The notes beneath the pieces are model-generated. The model saw only the letters and a program-made list of their open reading frames with translations, did no database searches and was not told the DNA's origin. From NCBI RefSeq assembly GCF_034377285.1, contig NZ_CP139715.1, positions 744,001 through 808,000 on the forward strand: DNA of 64,000 nt. The letters are read 5' to 3'. This DNA is from Thalassobaculum sp. OXR-137. GTDB lineage: Bacteria; Pseudomonadota; Alphaproteobacteria; Thalassobaculales; Thalassobaculaceae. The first letter of the stretch is position 1. Each line of letters begins with the position of its first letter. The translations under genes were made by a program, and so were the position numbers. Positions 46,701 to 55,291 of the stretch are shown one piece after another.

Positions 46701-49700
46701 GCCGCCCTCGAGCAGGTCAGCGCCATCGTTGCCCTGAATGTTGTCGTCGTCGCCTTCGCCCAGCAACTGGTCGTTGCCCGTACCGCCGGTGAGAGAATCG
46801 TTGCTCTCACCGCCGAACAGGGTGTCGTCGCCAGCGCCGCCGTCCAGGGCATCCTCGCCCTCGTTGCCGGAGAGCAGGTCGTTCTCGGAACCGCCGGCGA
46901 TCGTGTCGTTACCCGCACCGCCTTCCAGCGTGTCTTCACCCTCCTCGCCGGAGAGCAGGTCGTTGCCGTCGCCACCGTCGACGCTGTCATCGCCGCGACC
47001 GCCGAGAAGGCTGTCGTCGCCGCCGGCGCCGGACAGGGTGTCCTCTGCGGCGGCACCGGAGAGCAGGTCGTTACCTTCGCCGCCAGTCGTCGCGATCGGA
47101 GCCTGGTCGCGGATGGTCAGGTCGGTATAGGACGAGCCGTCCGCCGCCGTGCGCACGACCACCTGCACGTCGTTGAAATCGCCCGCGAGCGTGAGGGTCA
47201 GATCGGGGTTGCCGTCGCCGTCAGTATCGATGCGGACCAGCGTCGTGCTGCCATCCTCGCTGCGCACCAGTTCGATCGCGTCGGCGTCCAGGGAAACGCC
47301 CTCGACCCGGACCACGTCGTCGTCGCCGAGATCGGTGATGACGTCGCCGTCGCCGGCCACGAAGACGTCGCCGCCGTCGCCGCCGGTCAGCGTGTCGGCG
47401 TCCGCACCGCCGTCGAGCCGGTCGCTGCCGGCACCGCCGACCAGGACGTCGTTGCCGCCCTGTCCCTCGAGCGTGTCGTCTCCGGCCCCGCCGTTCAGCG
47501 TGTCGTTGCCGCTGCCGCCCTGCAGATAGTCACGGCCGGTGCCACCCTGAATCGAATCCGCGCCCGCGCCGGCATCGAGGCGGATGCCCGGGCCCGACCA
47601 GGAAACCGTGTCGTTGCCGGCGCCCACGCCGGAGGTGGCGGACAGGATCTGGCTGCGGTCGAGCACCGTGCCGTCGGCGAATTCGATGTTCTCGATGGTG
47701 CGGAGGGTGTCGGTCCACTGCTGGATCTCGACCATGTCGGAGATCGCATCCCAGCCCACCGCCTCGTCCGGGGCGGCCAGGTACAGGGTCGAGCCGTCGA
47801 GCCAGAGGGTCACGTCCTCGGCGTCGAGGTCGGTCAGCTCCAGCGTGTCGAAACCGCCGTTCAGGAGGGTCGGCGAGCCGATATGCCCCAGCGGGCTGCG
47901 GGTCTGGTACCAGTACTCGTCGAGGACGGTGTCGCGGCCGTCGCCGGCGGCGTACTGGTAGACGTCGTTGCCGCCGCCGGCACGCAGCAGATCGTCGCCC
48001 GCGCCGCCGACAAGGGTGTCGTTGCCCGCACCTTCGCCGATCGCCGCGCCGCGGATGCCGCCGCTGCCCAGCAGCGTGTCGTTGCCCGCACCGCCGGAGA
48101 GCAGATCGTCGCCCTCGCCGCCGTCGATCGTATCGTTGCCGTCGCCGCCGGTGACGGTGTCGTTACCCAGGCCGCCGCGGATGGAATCCGCGTCCGCGCC
48201 GCCATCGACCAGGTCGTTGCCGGCCCCGCCGACCAGCGAGTCGTTGCCGTCGCCGCCGGAGATCGTGTCGTTCGCCGAGCCGGCCGACACCGTGTCATCG
48301 CCCGCCGCGGCATCGATGCCCAGCGGCGTCTCGGTCCAGGTCAGGCTTTCGTCGCCCGAGGTGCCCTCAAGGCGGGCGGTGATGTCGTTGACGGACAATT
48401 GGCTTCCGTCGGCGAATTCCAGGGTCTCGATCCGGTAATCGCTGTCGCGCCAGTTCTCGATGGTGATCTGGTCGGGCAGGTCGCCGAGCTCGTTCACCCC
48501 GTCGCGGATACCGATGATCAGATCGTCGCCGACCACGTCGATCCACAGATCGTCCGCGCCGATGCCCGGCCCGAAGACGATGCGGTCGGCGCCGCCGTCG
48601 ACCACTTCCCCGTTATCGATGTGGCCGAGCCCGTTTTCCGGGATCAACCTGTATTCGTCGACGATGGTGTCCTGGCCGTCGCCGAGATCGAAGCGGTAGA
48701 CATCGTCGCCGCCGCCGCCGAGCAGAGAGTCGTTGCCCAGGCCGCCGGAAAGAGAGTCGGCCCCCTCCGCCTCGTTCGTGGTCCCGCTGGAGGCCGAGCC
48801 GTCCAGCGTGTCGTCGCCAGCACCACCGAGCAGGATGTCATCACCCTGCCCGCCGATGACGGAATCGTCGCCGTCTCCGGCATCCACCCGGTCGTTCCCG
48901 CCGCCGACATTGAGGGTGTCCTGACCGGCCCCGCCGGTGACCGCATCCGTGCCGCCGCCCGTGACCACCGCATCGTCGCCATCGCCGCCGTCGATCTGGT
49001 TGTCACCGCCCGCCGCATTGATCACGTCGCTGCCGGAGCCGCCGCCGATGGTGTCCGACGCATCGGTCGCGGTGACCGTGTCGTCCCCGTCGCCGGCATC
49101 GATGCCGATCGCGGACCCGTCCCAGTCGACCGCATCGGCCTGATCGGAGCCGTCCATGTCGGTGATCAGGTCGGAAACCTGAATCGTGGTCCCGTCCTCG
49201 AACTGGATCTGCTCGATCGCCCGCAGCGGATTGTCGGCATCGGTGATGCGCAGAATGTCGGTCAGGCCGTAAAGGTCGGTCTCGCCGTCGCGAAGCCCGA
49301 TGACCAGGTCGTCGCCGTCGAGCGAGACCCAGAGATCCTCATAGGTGATCCCGGCGCCGAACCGAATGGTGTCGACGCCGCCGTTCAGCTCCACCGGACT
49401 GCGTATCGCACCCAGATTGCTGCGCTCATGAAAATAGTAATAGTCCTGGATCTCGTCGTAACCGTCGCCGCGGTTATAGAGATAGGTGTCGTTACCCCCA
49501 CCCCCGCGCAGCGTGTCCGAGCCGGATCCGCCGGACAGCGTGTCGTCGCCTGGGGCCTGATTGTAATCGTAGAGGTTGCCCGCCGATCCATCGATCAGAT
49601 CGTCGCCGGCACCGCCCAACAGAAGGTCCGCTCCCTCCCGTCCATCGAGAGAGTCGTTGCCGTCGCCCCCGAAGAGCGTGTCGTTTACGGTGCTGCCGAG

Positions 49701-49739
49701 CAGCGTATCGTTCGAATTAGTGCCGGTCAGGTCGACCAT
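33828..49739 (-). CDS. Giant multidomain RTX calcium-binding repeat protein
   Basis: A 5,303-aa Gly/Asp-rich, very acidic protein made mainly of GGxGxDxLx RTX nonapeptides that should fold as Ca2+-loaded beta-rolls outside the cell. It starts directly in repeats ([11 protein letters not shown]) with no signal peptide, so type I secretion via the C-terminus is likely. Approximate order: RTX with three haemolysin-associated modules (118-193, 380-457, 626-700); seven ~70-aa strand modules with DTDGDG loops (near 800, 1070, 1640, 2250, 3190, 3610, 4000) between RTX blocks; uniform arrays (2340-2685, 2860-3146); a duplicated ~165-aa domain (2688-2855, 4248-4416); a duplicated carbohydrate-binding-like domain (4487-4670, 4780-4960); an FG-GAP-like propeller to the C-terminus ending PTDWSLL. 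Start: the ATG at 49739 with GGGAG 10 nt upstream. No ABC/HlyD secretion genes are in the window. Probable adhesin or surface-layer-type protein; function unproven. Confidence 0.88.
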   Translation of the reverse strand: MVDLTGTNSNDTLLGSTVNDTLFGGDGNDSLDGREGADLLLGGAGDDLIDGSAGNLYDYNQAPGDDTLSGGSGSDTLRGGGGNDTYLYNRGDGYDEIQDYYYFHERSNLGAIRSPVELNGGVDTIRFGAGITYEDLWVSLDGDDLVIGLRDGETDLYGLTDILRITDADNPLRAIEQIQFEDGTTIQVSDLITDMDGSDQADAVDWDGSAIGIDAGDGDDTVTATDASDTIGGGSGSDVINAAGGDNQIDGGDGDDAVVTGGGTDAVTGGAGQDTLNVGGGNDRVDAGDGDDSVIGGQGDDILLGGAGDDTLDGSASSGTTNEAEGADSLSGGLGNDSLLGGGGDDVYRFDLGDGQDTIVDEYRLIPENGLGHIDNGEVVDGGADRIVFGPGIGADDLWIDVVGDDLIIGIRDGVNELGDLPDQITIENWRDSDYRIETLEFADGSQLSVNDITARLEGTSGDESLTWTETPLGIDAAAGDDTVSAGSANDTISGGDGNDSLVGGAGNDLVDGGADADSIRGGLGNDTVTGGDGNDTIDGGEGDDLLSGGAGNDTLLGSGGIRGAAIGEGAGNDTLVGGAGDDLLRAGGGNDVYQYAAGDGRDTVLDEYWYQTRSPLGHIGSPTLLNGGFDTLELTDLDAEDVTLWLDGSTLYLAAPDEAVGWDAISDMVEIQQWTDTLRTIENIEFADGTVLDRSQILSATSGVGAGNDTVSWSGPGIRLDAGAGADSIQGGTGRDYLQGGSGNDTLNGGAGDDTLEGQGGNDVLVGGAGSDRLDGGADADTLTGGDGGDVFVAGDGDVITDLGDDDVVRVEGVSLDADAIELVRSEDGSTTLVRIDTDGDGNPDLTLTLAGDFNDVQVVVRTAADGSSYTDLTIRDQAPIATTGGEGNDLLSGAAAEDTLSGAGGDDSLLGGRGDDSVDGGDGNDLLSGEEGEDTLEGGAGNDTIAGGSENDLLSGNEGEDALDGGAGDDTLFGGESNDSLTGGTGNDQLLGEGDDDNIQGNDGADLLEGGGGNDTLDGGDGADTLRGSDGDDLLSGGAGADEIEGNAGDDLLVGGASSDSLAGGSGADTFAGTAEELDGDVIRDFTAGADVISVAGVSADTLEITLVRDETGSTLSLDTDGDGNAESTIRLEGLFTEPTVTNNGNGGVDITLEAFEPDLGTDGADTLVGTPENDTIEAGDGDDDISALSAGDIVSGGGGDDTLSGQAGDDTLSGGAGNDSLLGGEDNDIALGGDGDDAAEGGSGEDTLSGGLGNDSLDGGAGNDTASGNSGDDTLSGGDGDDSLDGGAGNDSFDGGAGSDTVDGGAGNDAVDGGAGSDTVDGGAGDDTVAGGDGNDSVVGGANNDLVDGGAGNDLVGGGTGDDTVSGGEGDDSLDGGDGNDSVLGGSGNDTAAGGAGDDTLSGEAGDDSLSGGDGNDLVDGGDDNDTVQGGAGNDTVQGGAGDDLVDGNDGDDSLVGGDGNDTVQSGDGNDTVEGGAGDDFLAGDAGAGWDSETLTGSATADRLVGGDGNDLLVGGSGRDNLVGGAGDDTISGGADRDILVGGDGEDLLSGGGADDSVYGGDGSDTLSGNDGSDYLEGGAGDDLMEGGSGLDMLMGGDGSDTLLGGGGRDVLSGGAGDDYLDGGGANDRMAGGAGADTFAVDDGDVILDLDRFDSVRISGAAIDADALTITRLPGNSNTTTFGVDMDGDGVADFSFTAVGGFEVAEITTGIDENGEPYSQLRFNASNVPTEPVDDTATGGGDTLSGGGGSDTLTGDTDTVTGGGGGDTLTGGGGGDTVTGGDGGDTLSGGSGNDTLTGGDGGDTLSGGGGSDTVTGGDGGDTLSGGDGGDTLSGGAGNDTLSGGDGGDTLSGGDGGDTLSGGDGGDTLSGGDGGDTLSGGDGGDTLSGGDGGDTISGGGDNDTLSGGDGGDTISGGDDNDTLTGGDGGDTISGGAGNDTVSGGSGDDDVSGGAGNDTLSGGSGNDTLIGDDGVDDGEGEDPGEPDNDDLLSGGAGNDFIGGGWGNDTVDGGSGNDTLLGNVGADILIGAEGDDLLSGGRGDDALSGGEGNDLALGGAGDDTVSGGLGNDTLSGGDGNDTLSGGLGDDALSGASGNDLLDGGEGDDILSGGKGDDTLRGADGDDLLSGGEGNDVVSAGAGADTVYGSVGSDQISGGADDDALMGGVGNDTLAGGDGVDTLSGGAGNDKLSGGDGTDLLSGGAGNDTLSGGAGDDTLIGGDGRNELVGGAGDDVMYGGADVDIFRGGDGNDTYFVNDNDVVAQYGEGDVIRLDGFELDASDFGVRTAGNTAVISVDTDGDGLPNISFSVVGASGAPQVNVGSDGQGGFFTDVSFDVVDTVTGGDGNDTLTGGDGNDTVTGGDGNDTVTGGDGNDTVTGGDGNDTLTGGDGNDTVTGGDGNDTVTGGDGNDTVTGGDGNDTVTGGDGNDTVTGGDGNDTVTGGDGNDTVTGGDGNDTVTGGDGNDTVTGGDGNDTVTGGEGNDTLTGGDGNDTLTGGDGNDTVTGGDGNDTVTGGDGNDTLTGGDGNDTVTGGDGNDTLTGGDGNDTVTGGDGNDTVTGGDGNDTVTGGDGNDTVTGGDGNDTVTGGDGNDTVTGGDGNDTVTGGDGNDTVTGGDGNDTLTGGDGNDTVTGGDGNDTVTGGDGNDTVTGGDGNDTVTGGDGNDTVTGGDGNDTLTGGEGNDTLTGGDPFTIDGSNYTDTDSGYSIVARRIVDGALTEPSVDYVSTSGGSLGVDGPASGPALQLGYDPVAGVSEELIVNLDQPATSATALITNLVSNEGAGGETGHWAVYDGDTLVAEGNIVATSGSTATIAIEPGQSFDKIVFTALPYGGVSQTATNDSSDYLVKSITVTPDPEGGTGGEDTVTGGDGNDTVTGGDGNDTVTGGDGNDTVTGGDGNDTVTGGDGNDTLTGGDGNDTLTGGDGNDTLTGGDGNDTVTGGDGNDTVTGGDGNDTVTGGDGNDTLTGGDGNDTLTGGDGNDTLTGGDGNDTVTGGDGNDTVTGGDGNDTLTGGDGNDTLTGGDGNDTVTGGDGNDTLTGGDGNDTVTGGDGNDTLTGGDGNDTVTGGDGNDTVTGGDGNDTLTGGDGNDTVTGGDGNDTVTGGDGNDTLTGGDGNDTVTGGDGNDTLTGGDGNDTLTGGDGNDTLTGGDDDLLVGGNGPDQLYGGSGEDTLSGGHDDDLLVGGDGNDTMIGGLGRDTFVAGDGDLISDYDSQDLVRVAGSFDSDAVSLSTEGGVTTVSIDTTGDGSADMTFAMTGSFDNVSATVQGGQTYLYFGNGSGPGVQNQNGGWQSSGNGSQSETLIGGEGNDSLTGGHGNDALSGGAGDDALGGANGSDTVSGGSGNDTLDGGHDADSLSGGSDDDSLRGGNGTDVLVGGAGNDTLSGGHEADTLFGGGVTDTLSGGTGNDTLTGGEGDDRLMGTPDNDTLSGGEENDEILALSAADVVFGGGGGDTISGGAGEDVLDGEDGDDAVFGQDGQDSMSGGAGNDTLSGGEGADRINGGDDNDLLDGGAGADTLQGGAGDDSLLGGAGNDSLIGGENNDLLVGAEGADRLLGDGGDDTLSGGVGNDRLEGGDGNDSLQGGDGSDWAFGGNGADTIGGGAGVDYLFGNAGDDVFTGSLDDLNGDLLGDYAEGEEIVISDLADTDTPISLTIEGNKTLVEIGDDGNGNPLSSFRVSGNYQGATLTQTAGGVTLTLSEDPVDPYGATEGADTITGLTGTNDTIDALGGDDLVHAGSGNDLVSGSGGSDTLYGGEGNDALSGGTGGDRLEGGAGNDTMKGGAGDDTLSGGDGRDSLDGGTGDDLYLWSGDQTGGVRNYQVGDPENPLTDGSITDADGTNSNGAGHARYDTYADSGSDDSDTLLGTDGADDIVLDFDGRRLSGIEVIDGGAGNDILDLASHRYSQGATTLIGGDGDDVAWGNVGDDQVSGGSGNDWLAGNSGDDTLSGGTGNDRMEGLADNDLLSGGTGDDSLSGGAGNDALIGGAGNDLLSGGAGADTLTGGDGSDTFAGTAADLDGDRVTDYDAEQDKLRVTGGTDQLAVTLTSENDVTTVGLDTDGDGSVDASFQVDGDFGTAELTVDGDGVDIALAETVPLERLTLTAMGKVDLDGDGDLEQIWRLRNPNDVAIEATADMYGIDDPQDGPLVAEPGDSFFWSEAASGTMVVRYEINDTERQETKASNPNAADLDALEQAGFVNPFGPTEGDDTLIGGDGADEISGLAGDDVISGGGGSDTLSGGEGNDTIVGDGDASPAAFDIDASNYAETGSGFAVTGRKIVDGTLTDASVENVSTSGDNIGVNGNTGTGPAVQLGYDPATGQSEELIVQLDRPASSATVEVDRLFPDEGSGGEVGHWAAYRDGVLVGEGDIDTTSQTGISTTVEIDPGSAFDTLVFTALPYGGVSQTGSTDSSDYLITGINIRPEGADNSEGDVLVGGAGSDVLIGGDGNDALYGGAGDASLIGGAGDDTLYVDSIDDLDGATVDGIEHLVVGGSTGPADGQNLLINGDFETTPTELTNVWTMFQQIDGWTAIDTDPEIPGTSPIEIQHGRINGAPVSPDSWASDNNVLELDSGPEEGGQPVGNNNALVEQTFTVFDQGTYTLSFDYAAREINGIGAESSGFDILIDGEVVYSQEDAPHAWVSDWLTLDLGVGEHTISLRGTLIEDRHGALIDNIELVSGTQPARALLAQAGSSGDDLMLGGAGNDTLLGRDGNDTLSGGAGNDVLSGGAGNDALSGGAGDDALHAGPGDTSLVGGAGFDTVYIDSADDLDGMTFDGVERLVIGGDFGPGAGENLLLNGDFENTPALNHGRWGTFTEIQGWFAEDATPDVAGVAPIEIQDDDLGGKAIQHNQDNQVLELDSHPEKGGSAGDTNAKVTQEFTIQEAGVHTLSFDFSARQYSNNPAATSEFSIEIDGQVVYTQTHAQTTWHSDVVTLNLGVGEHTISFVGADADGSSDNHGARIDNIELVLGDEPVRDLLPRLGAVADNATVLTAQGDDGMLRALAVDDDGTTVLDTRALGAEERVLATGDFNGDGQADEHLIQNTATGVTTVVGVDSSGITEQGTQSGLPADATVAATGDFDGDGTDDLLLSGNGSVSVWQLGDDGTATAGLTQTVGADWSLVGTGDFDGDGSTDLLWRNGITGGLSAWTDVSGAGGAAVTAEQAMAPSTEILGIADFGGDGRDDLLVRSADGTVSLWQNNGTSATKTDIGHLDSVWEADAVGDFSGDGKADIVWRSGDTATLWMMNGASVAAEETISVEANWRVVDMDDLAPSFAHDLLLQNDTGDLAVLDVVDDDNPTLAVVSTIPTDWSLL
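34860..35400 (-). other. Carbohydrate-binding-like domain, copy 2, of the RTX protein
   Basis: Begins [14 protein letters not shown], with [33 protein letters not shown] and ends IDNIELVLG. It is a jelly-roll, galactose-binding-like pattern, clearly homologous to the copy at 35730-36285. Confidence 0.65.
35730..36285 (-). other. Carbohydrate-binding-like domain, copy 1, of the RTX protein
   Basis: Begins [14 protein letters not shown], with [33 protein letters not shown] and ends IDNIELVSG. Sugar binding is inferred from the fold pattern only. Confidence 0.65.
36490..36995 (-). other. Duplicated ~165-aa domain, copy 2, of the RTX protein
   Basis: Shares long identical stretches with the copy at 41175-41678: [48 protein letters not shown] and SSDYL. 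A beta-rich domain of unknown role. Confidence 0.65.
40300..41171 (-). repeat. 27-bp tandem array B (about 32 units)
   Basis: Near-perfect 27-bp units coding GGDGNDTVT or GGDGNDTLT. Differences are mostly synonymous third bases plus a Val/Leu alternation. It lies inside the giant RTX gene, separated from array A by the domain at 41175-41678. Confidence 0.9.
41175..41678 (-). other. Duplicated ~165-aa domain, copy 1, of the RTX protein
   Basis: Begins [14 protein letters not shown] and ends near [10 protein letters not shown]. It contains [23 protein letters not shown] and [12 protein letters not shown], matching the second copy 4.7 kb away. It sits exactly between the two uniform repeat arrays. 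Confidence 0.65.
41680..42726 (-). repeat. 27-bp tandem array A (about 38 units)
   Basis: Continuous 27-bp units coding [18 protein letters not shown] with rare GGEGND variants. The nucleotide sequence is highly uniform, unlike the diverged RTX repeats elsewhere in the gene. A related shorter run coding GGDGGDTLS (about seven units) is at about 44060-44230. Confidence 0.9.
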
Positions 49740-49944
49740 GGGCAGGTTTCTCCCCCCTGGAGCGCGCAATCTATCCCCTGATCCGCTCCTTCGCAAATTT
49801 TATGCAAATCCTGGCTACCTGAGAATTTCGCAAGAACTGTTGAAGGATTCTCCGACACTTGGCAGGAGCCCGCCGACGGGGTAAATCCTGGGCCGTCGAG
49901 CGCCTGTTCGGGCCCGGCAAACTCGCGCGGAGCCGAGGCGCCAA
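49740..49944. promoter_or_regulatory. Divergent promoter region, RTX gene / gmhA
   Basis: About 205 bp between the RTX start and gmhA. It contains an AT-richer part (49795-49860) where promoters for both directions are expected. No specific operator is recognised. Confidence 0.35.
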
Positions 49945-50532
49945 ATGATCGCCAAGTCCTTGCTGGAAAAAGATTTCGAAGAGCATTTCCGGGTCGCCTC
50001 CGAGACACGCGCCGCCGTCGAATCAGACTTCGAGCGACTGGTCGACGCCTGCGCGGCATCCGTGTCTTTCGGCGGCAAGATTCTCTTTTTCGGCAACGGC
50101 GGCAGCGCCGCGGATGCCCAACACTTATCCACAGAGCTGGTGGTTCGCTACGTGAGCGACCGGGCAGCCATTGCCGCCCTGGCCCTCACGACGGACACAT
50201 CGGCGCTGACCGCGGGCGCGAACGATCTCGGTTTCGACCGGGTCTTCTCCCGGCAGATCGAGGCGCTCGGACGTCCCGGCGACATTGCCATCGGCCTCAG
50301 CACCTCGGGCAAGTCGCCCAACGTACTGCGGGGGCTGGAGGCGGCCAAGGCGCAGGGGCTGACCGCCGTGGCCATGGTCGGCGCCAATCGCGAGCAGGTG
50401 GCCCCGATCGCCGATATCGTGATCTCCGTGCCGGCCCGGGCGGCCAACCGGATCCAGGAAATGCATATCCTGATCGGACATGCCCTGTGCGGCTCCCTGG
50501 AACGGCGGCTCGGCCTGGTGGAAGAACAATGA
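49945..50532 (+). CDS. gmhA: Phosphoheptose isomerase (SIS domain)
   Basis: A 195-aa SIS-fold isomerase converting sedoheptulose 7-phosphate to D-glycero-D-manno-heptose 7-phosphate, the first step to ADP-heptose for lipopolysaccharide inner core. FFGNGGSAADAQHLSTELV, LTTDTSALTAGANDLGFDRVFSRQIEALG and LSTSGKSPNVLRG are strongly conserved. The stop overlaps the start of hldE (ATGA), forming a two-gene operon. Confidence 0.95.
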   Translation: MIAKSLLEKDFEEHFRVASETRAAVESDFERLVDACAASVSFGGKILFFGNGGSAADAQHLSTELVVRYVSDRAAIAALALTTDTSALTAGANDLGFDRVFSRQIEALGRPGDIAIGLSTSGKSPNVLRGLEAAKAQGLTAVAMVGANREQVAPIADIVISVPARAANRIQEMHILIGHALCGSLERRLGLVEEQ

Positions 50533-51995
50533 CCGACGAGTCCGAACTCGCCTCCTTCGTCGAGGCCCTGGCCGGCGTCCGGGTTCTGACCGTCGGCGAC
50601 CTGATGCTCGACCGCTTCGTCTACGGTGCCGTTGACCGGATTTCACCGGAAGCGCCGGTGCCGGTGCTGCGGATCGAGCGCGAGAGCGTGATGCTGGGCG
50701 GCGTCGGCAACGTGGCGCGGAACCTGCGGGCGCTCGGCGCCACGGTCTGCCTCGTCGCCGTCATGGGACGCGATCAGGAGGCCCGGGACATCAAGGGGCT
50801 GCTGCGCGACGATCTGGAGATCGAAAGCCACCTGATCGAGGACGACGCCCGTCCGACCACGATCAAGACCCGCTACATCGCCGGCAGCCAGCAGATGATG
50901 CGGGCCGACCGGGAGCGGATCGTCCCGGTCTCCGCCAGCCTGGAGGACGAGATCGTCGCCCGGGCGACCGCCGATCTGGCGGATGCGAAGGCCATGGTCC
51001 TGTCCGATTACGGCAAGGGCGTGCTGACGGTGCCGGTCCTGCGGCGCCTCATCGAGGCGGCGGCGGAGCGCGGCGTGCCGGTGATCGCCGACCCCAAGGG
51101 CAGCGATTACGGCCGCTATGCCGGCGCGACGCTGGTCACGCCGAACCGCCGGGAGTTGTCGGAAGCGACCGGCCGCTCCGTGTCCGGCGACGTCGACATC
51201 GTCGAGACGGCGAGCGCCCTGATCGACGCCTCCGGCGTGAACGGGGTGCTCGTCACCCGCAGCCAGGACGGCATGACCCTGGTGCGCGGCGGCGCGGCCC
51301 CGCTGCATCTGCCGGCGACCGCACGCGAGGTCTACGACGTGTCCGGCGCCGGCGACACGGTCGTCGCCACCCTGGCGGCGGCGCTCGGCGCCGGGATCGC
51401 CGTCGAAGATGCCTGCCGCCTGGCGAATGTCGCCGCCGGGATCGTCGTTGCCAAGGTCGGCACGGCCACCGCCGCGGCGAACGAGATGGCCGCCGTCCTG
51501 CGGCAGCGCGAGCTCGACGTGGGCGAGTCGAAGACCCATACGCTGGAGGAGGCCCGGTCGCTGGCCGAAACCTGGCGCCGCCAGGGGCTGAAGGTCGGGT
51601 TCACCAACGGCGTTTTCGACCTGCTCCACCCCGGGCACGTATCGCTGCTGCGCCAGGCGCGCGCCGCCTGCGACCGGCTGGTCGTCGGCGTGAACAGCGA
51701 TGCCTCGGTAAAGCGGCTGAAGGGCGAGTCCCGGCCGATCCAGAACGATGCCTCGCGCGCACTGGTTCTGGGATCGCTCGCCACCGTGGACGCGGTGGTG
51801 ATCTTCCCCGACGACACACCGCTGGCGGTGATCGAGGCGCTGCGGCCGGATGTGCTGGTGAAGGGGGCCGACTACACCGTGGCCACCGTGGTCGGCGCCG
51901 ATGTGGTGCAGTCCTATGGCGGCCGGGTGATGCTGGCGTCCCTGGAGGACGGTCACAGCACGACGGCGACGGTCGCCAGAATTTCCAAGAAGTAA
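50529..51995 (+). CDS. hldE: Bifunctional heptose 7-phosphate kinase / heptose 1-phosphate adenylyltransferase
   Basis: A 488-aa fusion. The N-terminal PfkB-type kinase has VGDLMLDRFVYG near residue 22 and the catalytic DVSGAGDT near 270. The C-terminal nucleotidyltransferase has TNGVFDLLHPGH near 358 and VGVNSDASVKRLKG. Together they phosphorylate and adenylylate D,D-heptose. The start at 50529 gives a 4-bp overlap with gmhA. The length is usual for the fused enzyme. The downstream GC-rich inverted repeat (ACCGTCCGGG at 52042 / CCCGGACGGT at 52099) may terminate the operon. Confidence 0.96.
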   Translation: MTDESELASFVEALAGVRVLTVGDLMLDRFVYGAVDRISPEAPVPVLRIERESVMLGGVGNVARNLRALGATVCLVAVMGRDQEARDIKGLLRDDLEIESHLIEDDARPTTIKTRYIAGSQQMMRADRERIVPVSASLEDEIVARATADLADAKAMVLSDYGKGVLTVPVLRRLIEAAAERGVPVIADPKGSDYGRYAGATLVTPNRRELSEATGRSVSGDVDIVETASALIDASGVNGVLVTRSQDGMTLVRGGAAPLHLPATAREVYDVSGAGDTVVATLAAALGAGIAVEDACRLANVAAGIVVAKVGTATAAANEMAAVLRQRELDVGESKTHTLEEARSLAETWRRQGLKVGFTNGVFDLLHPGHVSLLRQARAACDRLVVGVNSDASVKRLKGESRPIQNDASRALVLGSLATVDAVVIFPDDTPLAVIEALRPDVLVKGADYTVATVVGADVVQSYGGRVMLASLEDGHSTTATVARISKK

Positions 51996-52041
51996 GAGTG
52001 TTAGACGGTTAAGCCGGCGGACCCGGGGTCGGGTCGGTGCC

Positions 52042-52108
52042 ACCGTCCGGGGCAAGGCCGCTTGGCGGCCCGCGCCCCGGTCACGGGTGAAAGGTCGTCC
52101 CGGACGGT
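52042..52108. repeat. Inverted repeat after hldE
   Basis: ACCGTCCGGG (52042-52051) and CCCGGACGGT (52099-52108), perfect 10-bp arms, with further GC-rich pairing possible inside. It is located 46 bp past the hldE stop; a possible terminator. Confidence 0.45.
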
Positions 52109-52125
52109 ACCGGAACCCCGGAGCC

Positions 52126-52215
52126 TCAGAGGGCGCCGGCGACCGCGGTCAGGGCAATCAGGGCCCAGCCCATGCTGTACGCAATAACGGTCTTCGCGAC
52201 GTCGAGATTCTGCAT
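52126..52215 (-). CDS. Putative 29-aa single-pass membrane microprotein
   Basis: Frame MQNLDVAKTVIAYSMGWALIALTAVAGAL has a perfect GGAGG 5 nt before the ATG at 52215. A short polar start is followed by about 20 hydrophobic residues, enough for one transmembrane helix. It is isolated between convergent and same-strand genes; no family is recognised. Such microproteins often modulate membrane complexes, but no partner is evident. Confidence 0.5.
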   Translation of the reverse strand: MQNLDVAKTVIAYSMGWALIALTAVAGAL

Positions 52216-52461
52216 GTCTGCCTCCAGTTGCGGCGGCGGATCAGCCCGTCACCTTGTGCAATGCAACATAGGCCCGAAGAACGGTCAGGATAACTGACCA
52301 AAACAGCAGTGAATTCGTGCCGTTATCGCGTCAATGATGGCCTGATTAATTCAAATAACGATAATTCATATTTTTAATAACGCCGGTCCGACGCGATCTT
52401 TCGCACCTGCAGCGAGACAACCGGACCGGTGGCGCCCCGTTCCGCACGTCCGGCCCGGCCG

Positions 52462-52929
52462 CTACAGTCGAGGGTCCTCCAGGCTGCGGAGGCGGCGGGC
52501 GGCGGTGGCGGCGAAGCGCAGGGTGATCGCCTTGCGCCGGGCGGCGGCCAGCCGGACAACCGGCGCATCGCGCAGGATCTCCGCGCCCCAGGCATCGGCC
52601 ACGATGAGGCCGCAGATCCCGGCATCCGGCAGCCGTTCGACCGGAAACTCCGGAGAGACGGCGAAGAAGAACCGGTCGCAGAACGGGCCGTACTCCGCCC
52701 ATTTTCCGTCGGCGGCGAAATCGGGGATGCCCGACTTCACCTCCACGATCGTCACCGTACCGTCGGGGGCCAGGGCGACGATGTCCGCCCGCCGGCCGTT
52801 CGCCAGGCGCAGCTCGGTCACCACCGCCTGCCCCAGATCCTCGAACAGCCGGGCAGCCCCGCGGGTGACGGCCCGGGTGATCGCGGCCGCCCCGTCCCCG
52901 TCCGTTTCCGGCCAGGGCGTCCCGCTCAC
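52462..52929 (-). CDS. mmcB: MmcB-family DNA repair protein
   Basis: A 155-aa protein of the MmcB (DUF1052) family with a PD-(D/E)xK-like core: NGRRADIVAL, TIVEVKSGIPDF, then DGKWAEYGPFCDRFFFAV. In Caulobacter mmcB is damage-inducible and required for mitomycin C tolerance. The start overlaps the end of the pentapeptide-repeat gene by 4 bp, implying coupled translation. About 245 bp without a gene follow toward the microprotein, including an AT-rich stretch near 52290-52390. Confidence 0.88.
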   Translation of the reverse strand: MSGTPWPETDGDGAAAITRAVTRGAARLFEDLGQAVVTELRLANGRRADIVALAPDGTVTIVEVKSGIPDFAADGKWAEYGPFCDRFFFAVSPEFPVERLPDAGICGLIVADAWGAEILRDAPVVRLAAARRKAITLRFAATAARRLRSLEDPRL

Positions 52930-54371
52930 AGGGACACGTCCTGGGCCCCCCGGAAATCGGTATCCCGCGTATCCGCCCCGCGCAGGTCGGCATCGGTCAG
53001 GATCGCGTCCTGCAGATCGGCGCCGCGCAGGTTGGCGTCGCGCAGGTCCGCTCCGGTCAGATCCACATGGCTCATGGCGGCGAAGGACAGGTCGGCGCCG
53101 CGGAAATTCGCCCGGGCCAGCCGGGCATGCTCCAGATGGGCGGTCCAGCGCTGGACATTGGAACCGATGATGTTGATCGGCCCGAGCCGGGCGCCGGTCA
53201 GGTTGGCCCCCGTCAGGTTGGCGCGGCGCAGGGTGACCCCGCGCATGTCGGCATGGGACAGGTCGGAATTGCGCAGATCGGCGAAAGCCATGTCCGACAT
53301 CAGCAGCTCCATCCGGCTGAGATCGCAGTTGGTCAGCACCACGAACTCCATGCCCGCCGCCGACAGGTTGATCCCGGCCAGGGACTGGCCGCTGGCGTCG
53401 CGCCGGGTCAGCGCCGCACGCTGGCCCTGGCGCCCGGAAGAGCGGATCCAGGCGTCGTGGGCAATCAGCATGGTCTTCATTTCCATACCCAGCGCGTCCA
53501 GCACCTTGGGCAGGCGGGCGTCGCGGAACTGCGGCGCGTCCCGGTCCATGTTGGAGAAGGCCGCCCCGGCCAGGTCGGCGTCGGCGAGCTGGGTATTGGA
53601 GAAGATCACGTTGTAAAGCACCGCGCCGTGCAGGATCGCGCCGGTCAGATTCGCCTCGGTCAGGTCGGCCCCTTCCAGATTGCTGCCGGTCAGGTTGGCG
53701 TGGCTGAGATCGGCACGGTTCAGGCGCACGTTGCGGAGGTTGGCGTCTGTCAGGTCGGTTTGCACCACGAAGGCGTTCGACATCTTCGCGTTGGACAGAT
53801 CGGCGCGCAGGGCGGTGGCCGTCGCCGCGTCCGTCGAGGTGGTCTCGAACCCCGAGGCCACCAGGTTGCCGCGCTCGTCCGGCTTCAGCAGCACGCCGTC
53901 GCGCAGATCCGCTTCCTGCAGGACGGCGTCGGTCAGGTTGGCACCGCGCAGACAGGCGCCGCGCATATCGGCCCGCGACAGGTTGGCGTGCCGCAGGTCG
54001 GCGTGGCGCAGGTCGCAGGCGAACATGTTGGCGCTGCCAAGCTTGGCATAGCGCAGATCCGCGTGGCTTAGGCTGGCGCCGGTGAAATCCGCGCCGCCGA
54101 GATCGACGCCCTTGAAGCTGAGATAGCGCAGGTCGCAGCCGGCGAAACTGGCCCGCGCGCCGCCGGTGCGGCCGCTCTCGAACTGGGCGTGGGACTGGAC
54201 CATCGCATCGACGTCGCGCTGGCTGAGCTTGCGCAGGCGCAGGGAGGTGGGGCGGTCGTCGCGCGGGAACTCATGCCCGGTCGCCTGCTCGGCCAGGGTT
54301 CCCGGGATGCTGTCCCGGGTCCGCGTGGTCTTGCCGGATTTGCCGCCGTTTCCAGCCTTGCCGTCGGTCAT
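52926..54371 (-). CDS. Pentapeptide-repeat protein
   Basis: A 481-aa soluble protein with dozens of A(D/N)LxX pentapeptides in at least three blocks (for example LSHADLRYAKL, LTDANLRNVRLNRADLSHANL, LRDANLRGADLQDAIL), expected to form right-handed quadrilateral beta-helices. A non-repeat insert near the middle contains LPKVLDALGMEMKTMLIAHDAWIRSSGRQGQR. The N-terminus is polar and probably disordered. Relatives include the gyrase protector Qnr/MfpA, but that role cannot be inferred here. An in-frame ATG at 54443 would add 24 residues; neither start has a strong ribosome site. Confidence 0.85.
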   Translation of the reverse strand: MTDGKAGNGGKSGKTTRTRDSIPGTLAEQATGHEFPRDDRPTSLRLRKLSQRDVDAMVQSHAQFESGRTGGARASFAGCDLRYLSFKGVDLGGADFTGASLSHADLRYAKLGSANMFACDLRHADLRHANLSRADMRGACLRGANLTDAVLQEADLRDGVLLKPDERGNLVASGFETTSTDAATATALRADLSNAKMSNAFVVQTDLTDANLRNVRLNRADLSHANLTGSNLEGADLTEANLTGAILHGAVLYNVIFSNTQLADADLAGAAFSNMDRDAPQFRDARLPKVLDALGMEMKTMLIAHDAWIRSSGRQGQRAALTRRDASGQSLAGINLSAAGMEFVVLTNCDLSRMELLMSDMAFADLRNSDLSHADMRGVTLRRANLTGANLTGARLGPINIIGSNVQRWTAHLEHARLARANFRGADLSFAAMSHVDLTGADLRDANLRGADLQDAILTDADLRGADTRDTDFRGAQDVSL

Positions 54372-54487
54372 AGACTTGTCGCCCGAACTCACCGGCCCCG
54401 TCTTCGGCCGGAAAATATGCTGTATTCTCCGTATCTCTACCATACTCCAAGCCCGCCGACCGCCGTCGACCCTCCGGAGCCGCAGAA

Positions 54488-55258
54488 ATGACCTGGGATA
54501 CCGCGCAGTACCTGAAGTTCGCCGACCATCGCCTCCGCCCCGCGCTCGATCTCCTGGCCCGGGTCCCCATCGAGGCGCCGCGCCGGGTCGTGGACCTGGG
54601 CTGCGGCGCCGGCAATGTCACCGCCGTGCTCGCGTCCCGCTGGTCAGGGGCCGAGATCAGCGGGCTCGATCCGTCGCCGGAAATGCTCGAGCGCGCCCGC
54701 GCCGACCATCCGTCCCTGTCCTTCGAGGTCGCGGACGCCGCCTCCTGGAAGGCAGAACCAAAGGTGGACGTGCTTTATTCCAACGCCGCGCTGCATTGGC
54801 TGGGCGATCACCGCACGCTATTCCCGCAACTGTTCGAGCAGGTAACCCCTGGCGGCTGGCTGGCGGTGCAGATGCCCCGCAACTTCTCCGCCCCGTCCCA
54901 TGTCTCGGTGGCGGCGGCCGCGGAGGACGGACCGTGGAAATCGACCCTCGCGCCGATGCTCAGCGACCCGCCGACCCACGCGCCCGGCTTCTACATCGAC
55001 CTGCTGTCGCCTATGGCCGACACGCTCGACGTCTGGGAAACCGAGTACATCCAGATTCTGGAGGGTGACAATCCGGTGGCGGAATGGACCAAGGGAACCT
55101 GGCTGCGGCCGTTCCTCGCCGCCCTGGAAGGTGATGAGCGCCAGGGGTTCGAGGCCGCCTATCGCGCCCGGGTCCGCGCCGCCTATCCGCCGATGCCGGA
55201 CGGTCGCACGGTGTTCCCGTTCCGCCGACTGTTCCTGGTGGCCCGGCGCAGGGGCTAA
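54488..55258 (+). CDS. tam: Trans-aconitate 2-methyltransferase
   Basis: A 256-aa class I SAM methyltransferase. The N-terminal WDTAQYLKFADHRLRPALDLL, the SAM loop VVDLGCGAGNVT, SNAALHWLGDH and the C-terminal FPFRRLFLVARR are typical of Tam, which methylates trans-aconitate, a spontaneous isomer that inhibits the TCA cycle. CGGAG upstream of the ATG supports the start. It is divergent from the pentapeptide-repeat gene. Confidence 0.9.
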   Translation: MTWDTAQYLKFADHRLRPALDLLARVPIEAPRRVVDLGCGAGNVTAVLASRWSGAEISGLDPSPEMLERARADHPSLSFEVADAASWKAEPKVDVLYSNAALHWLGDHRTLFPQLFEQVTPGGWLAVQMPRNFSAPSHVSVAAAAEDGPWKSTLAPMLSDPPTHAPGFYIDLLSPMADTLDVWETEYIQILEGDNPVAEWTKGTWLRPFLAALEGDERQGFEAAYRARVRAAYPPMPDGRTVFPFRRLFLVARRRG

Positions 55259-55291
55259 TAGCGGCCCTCGTCGATCAGCCGCTGAGGTCGG

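Noticed and set aside
32366-49739. Complete Lap-type adhesin system
   Set aside because: No LapD-like membrane protein, no LapG protease and no type I secretion genes are present in the window.
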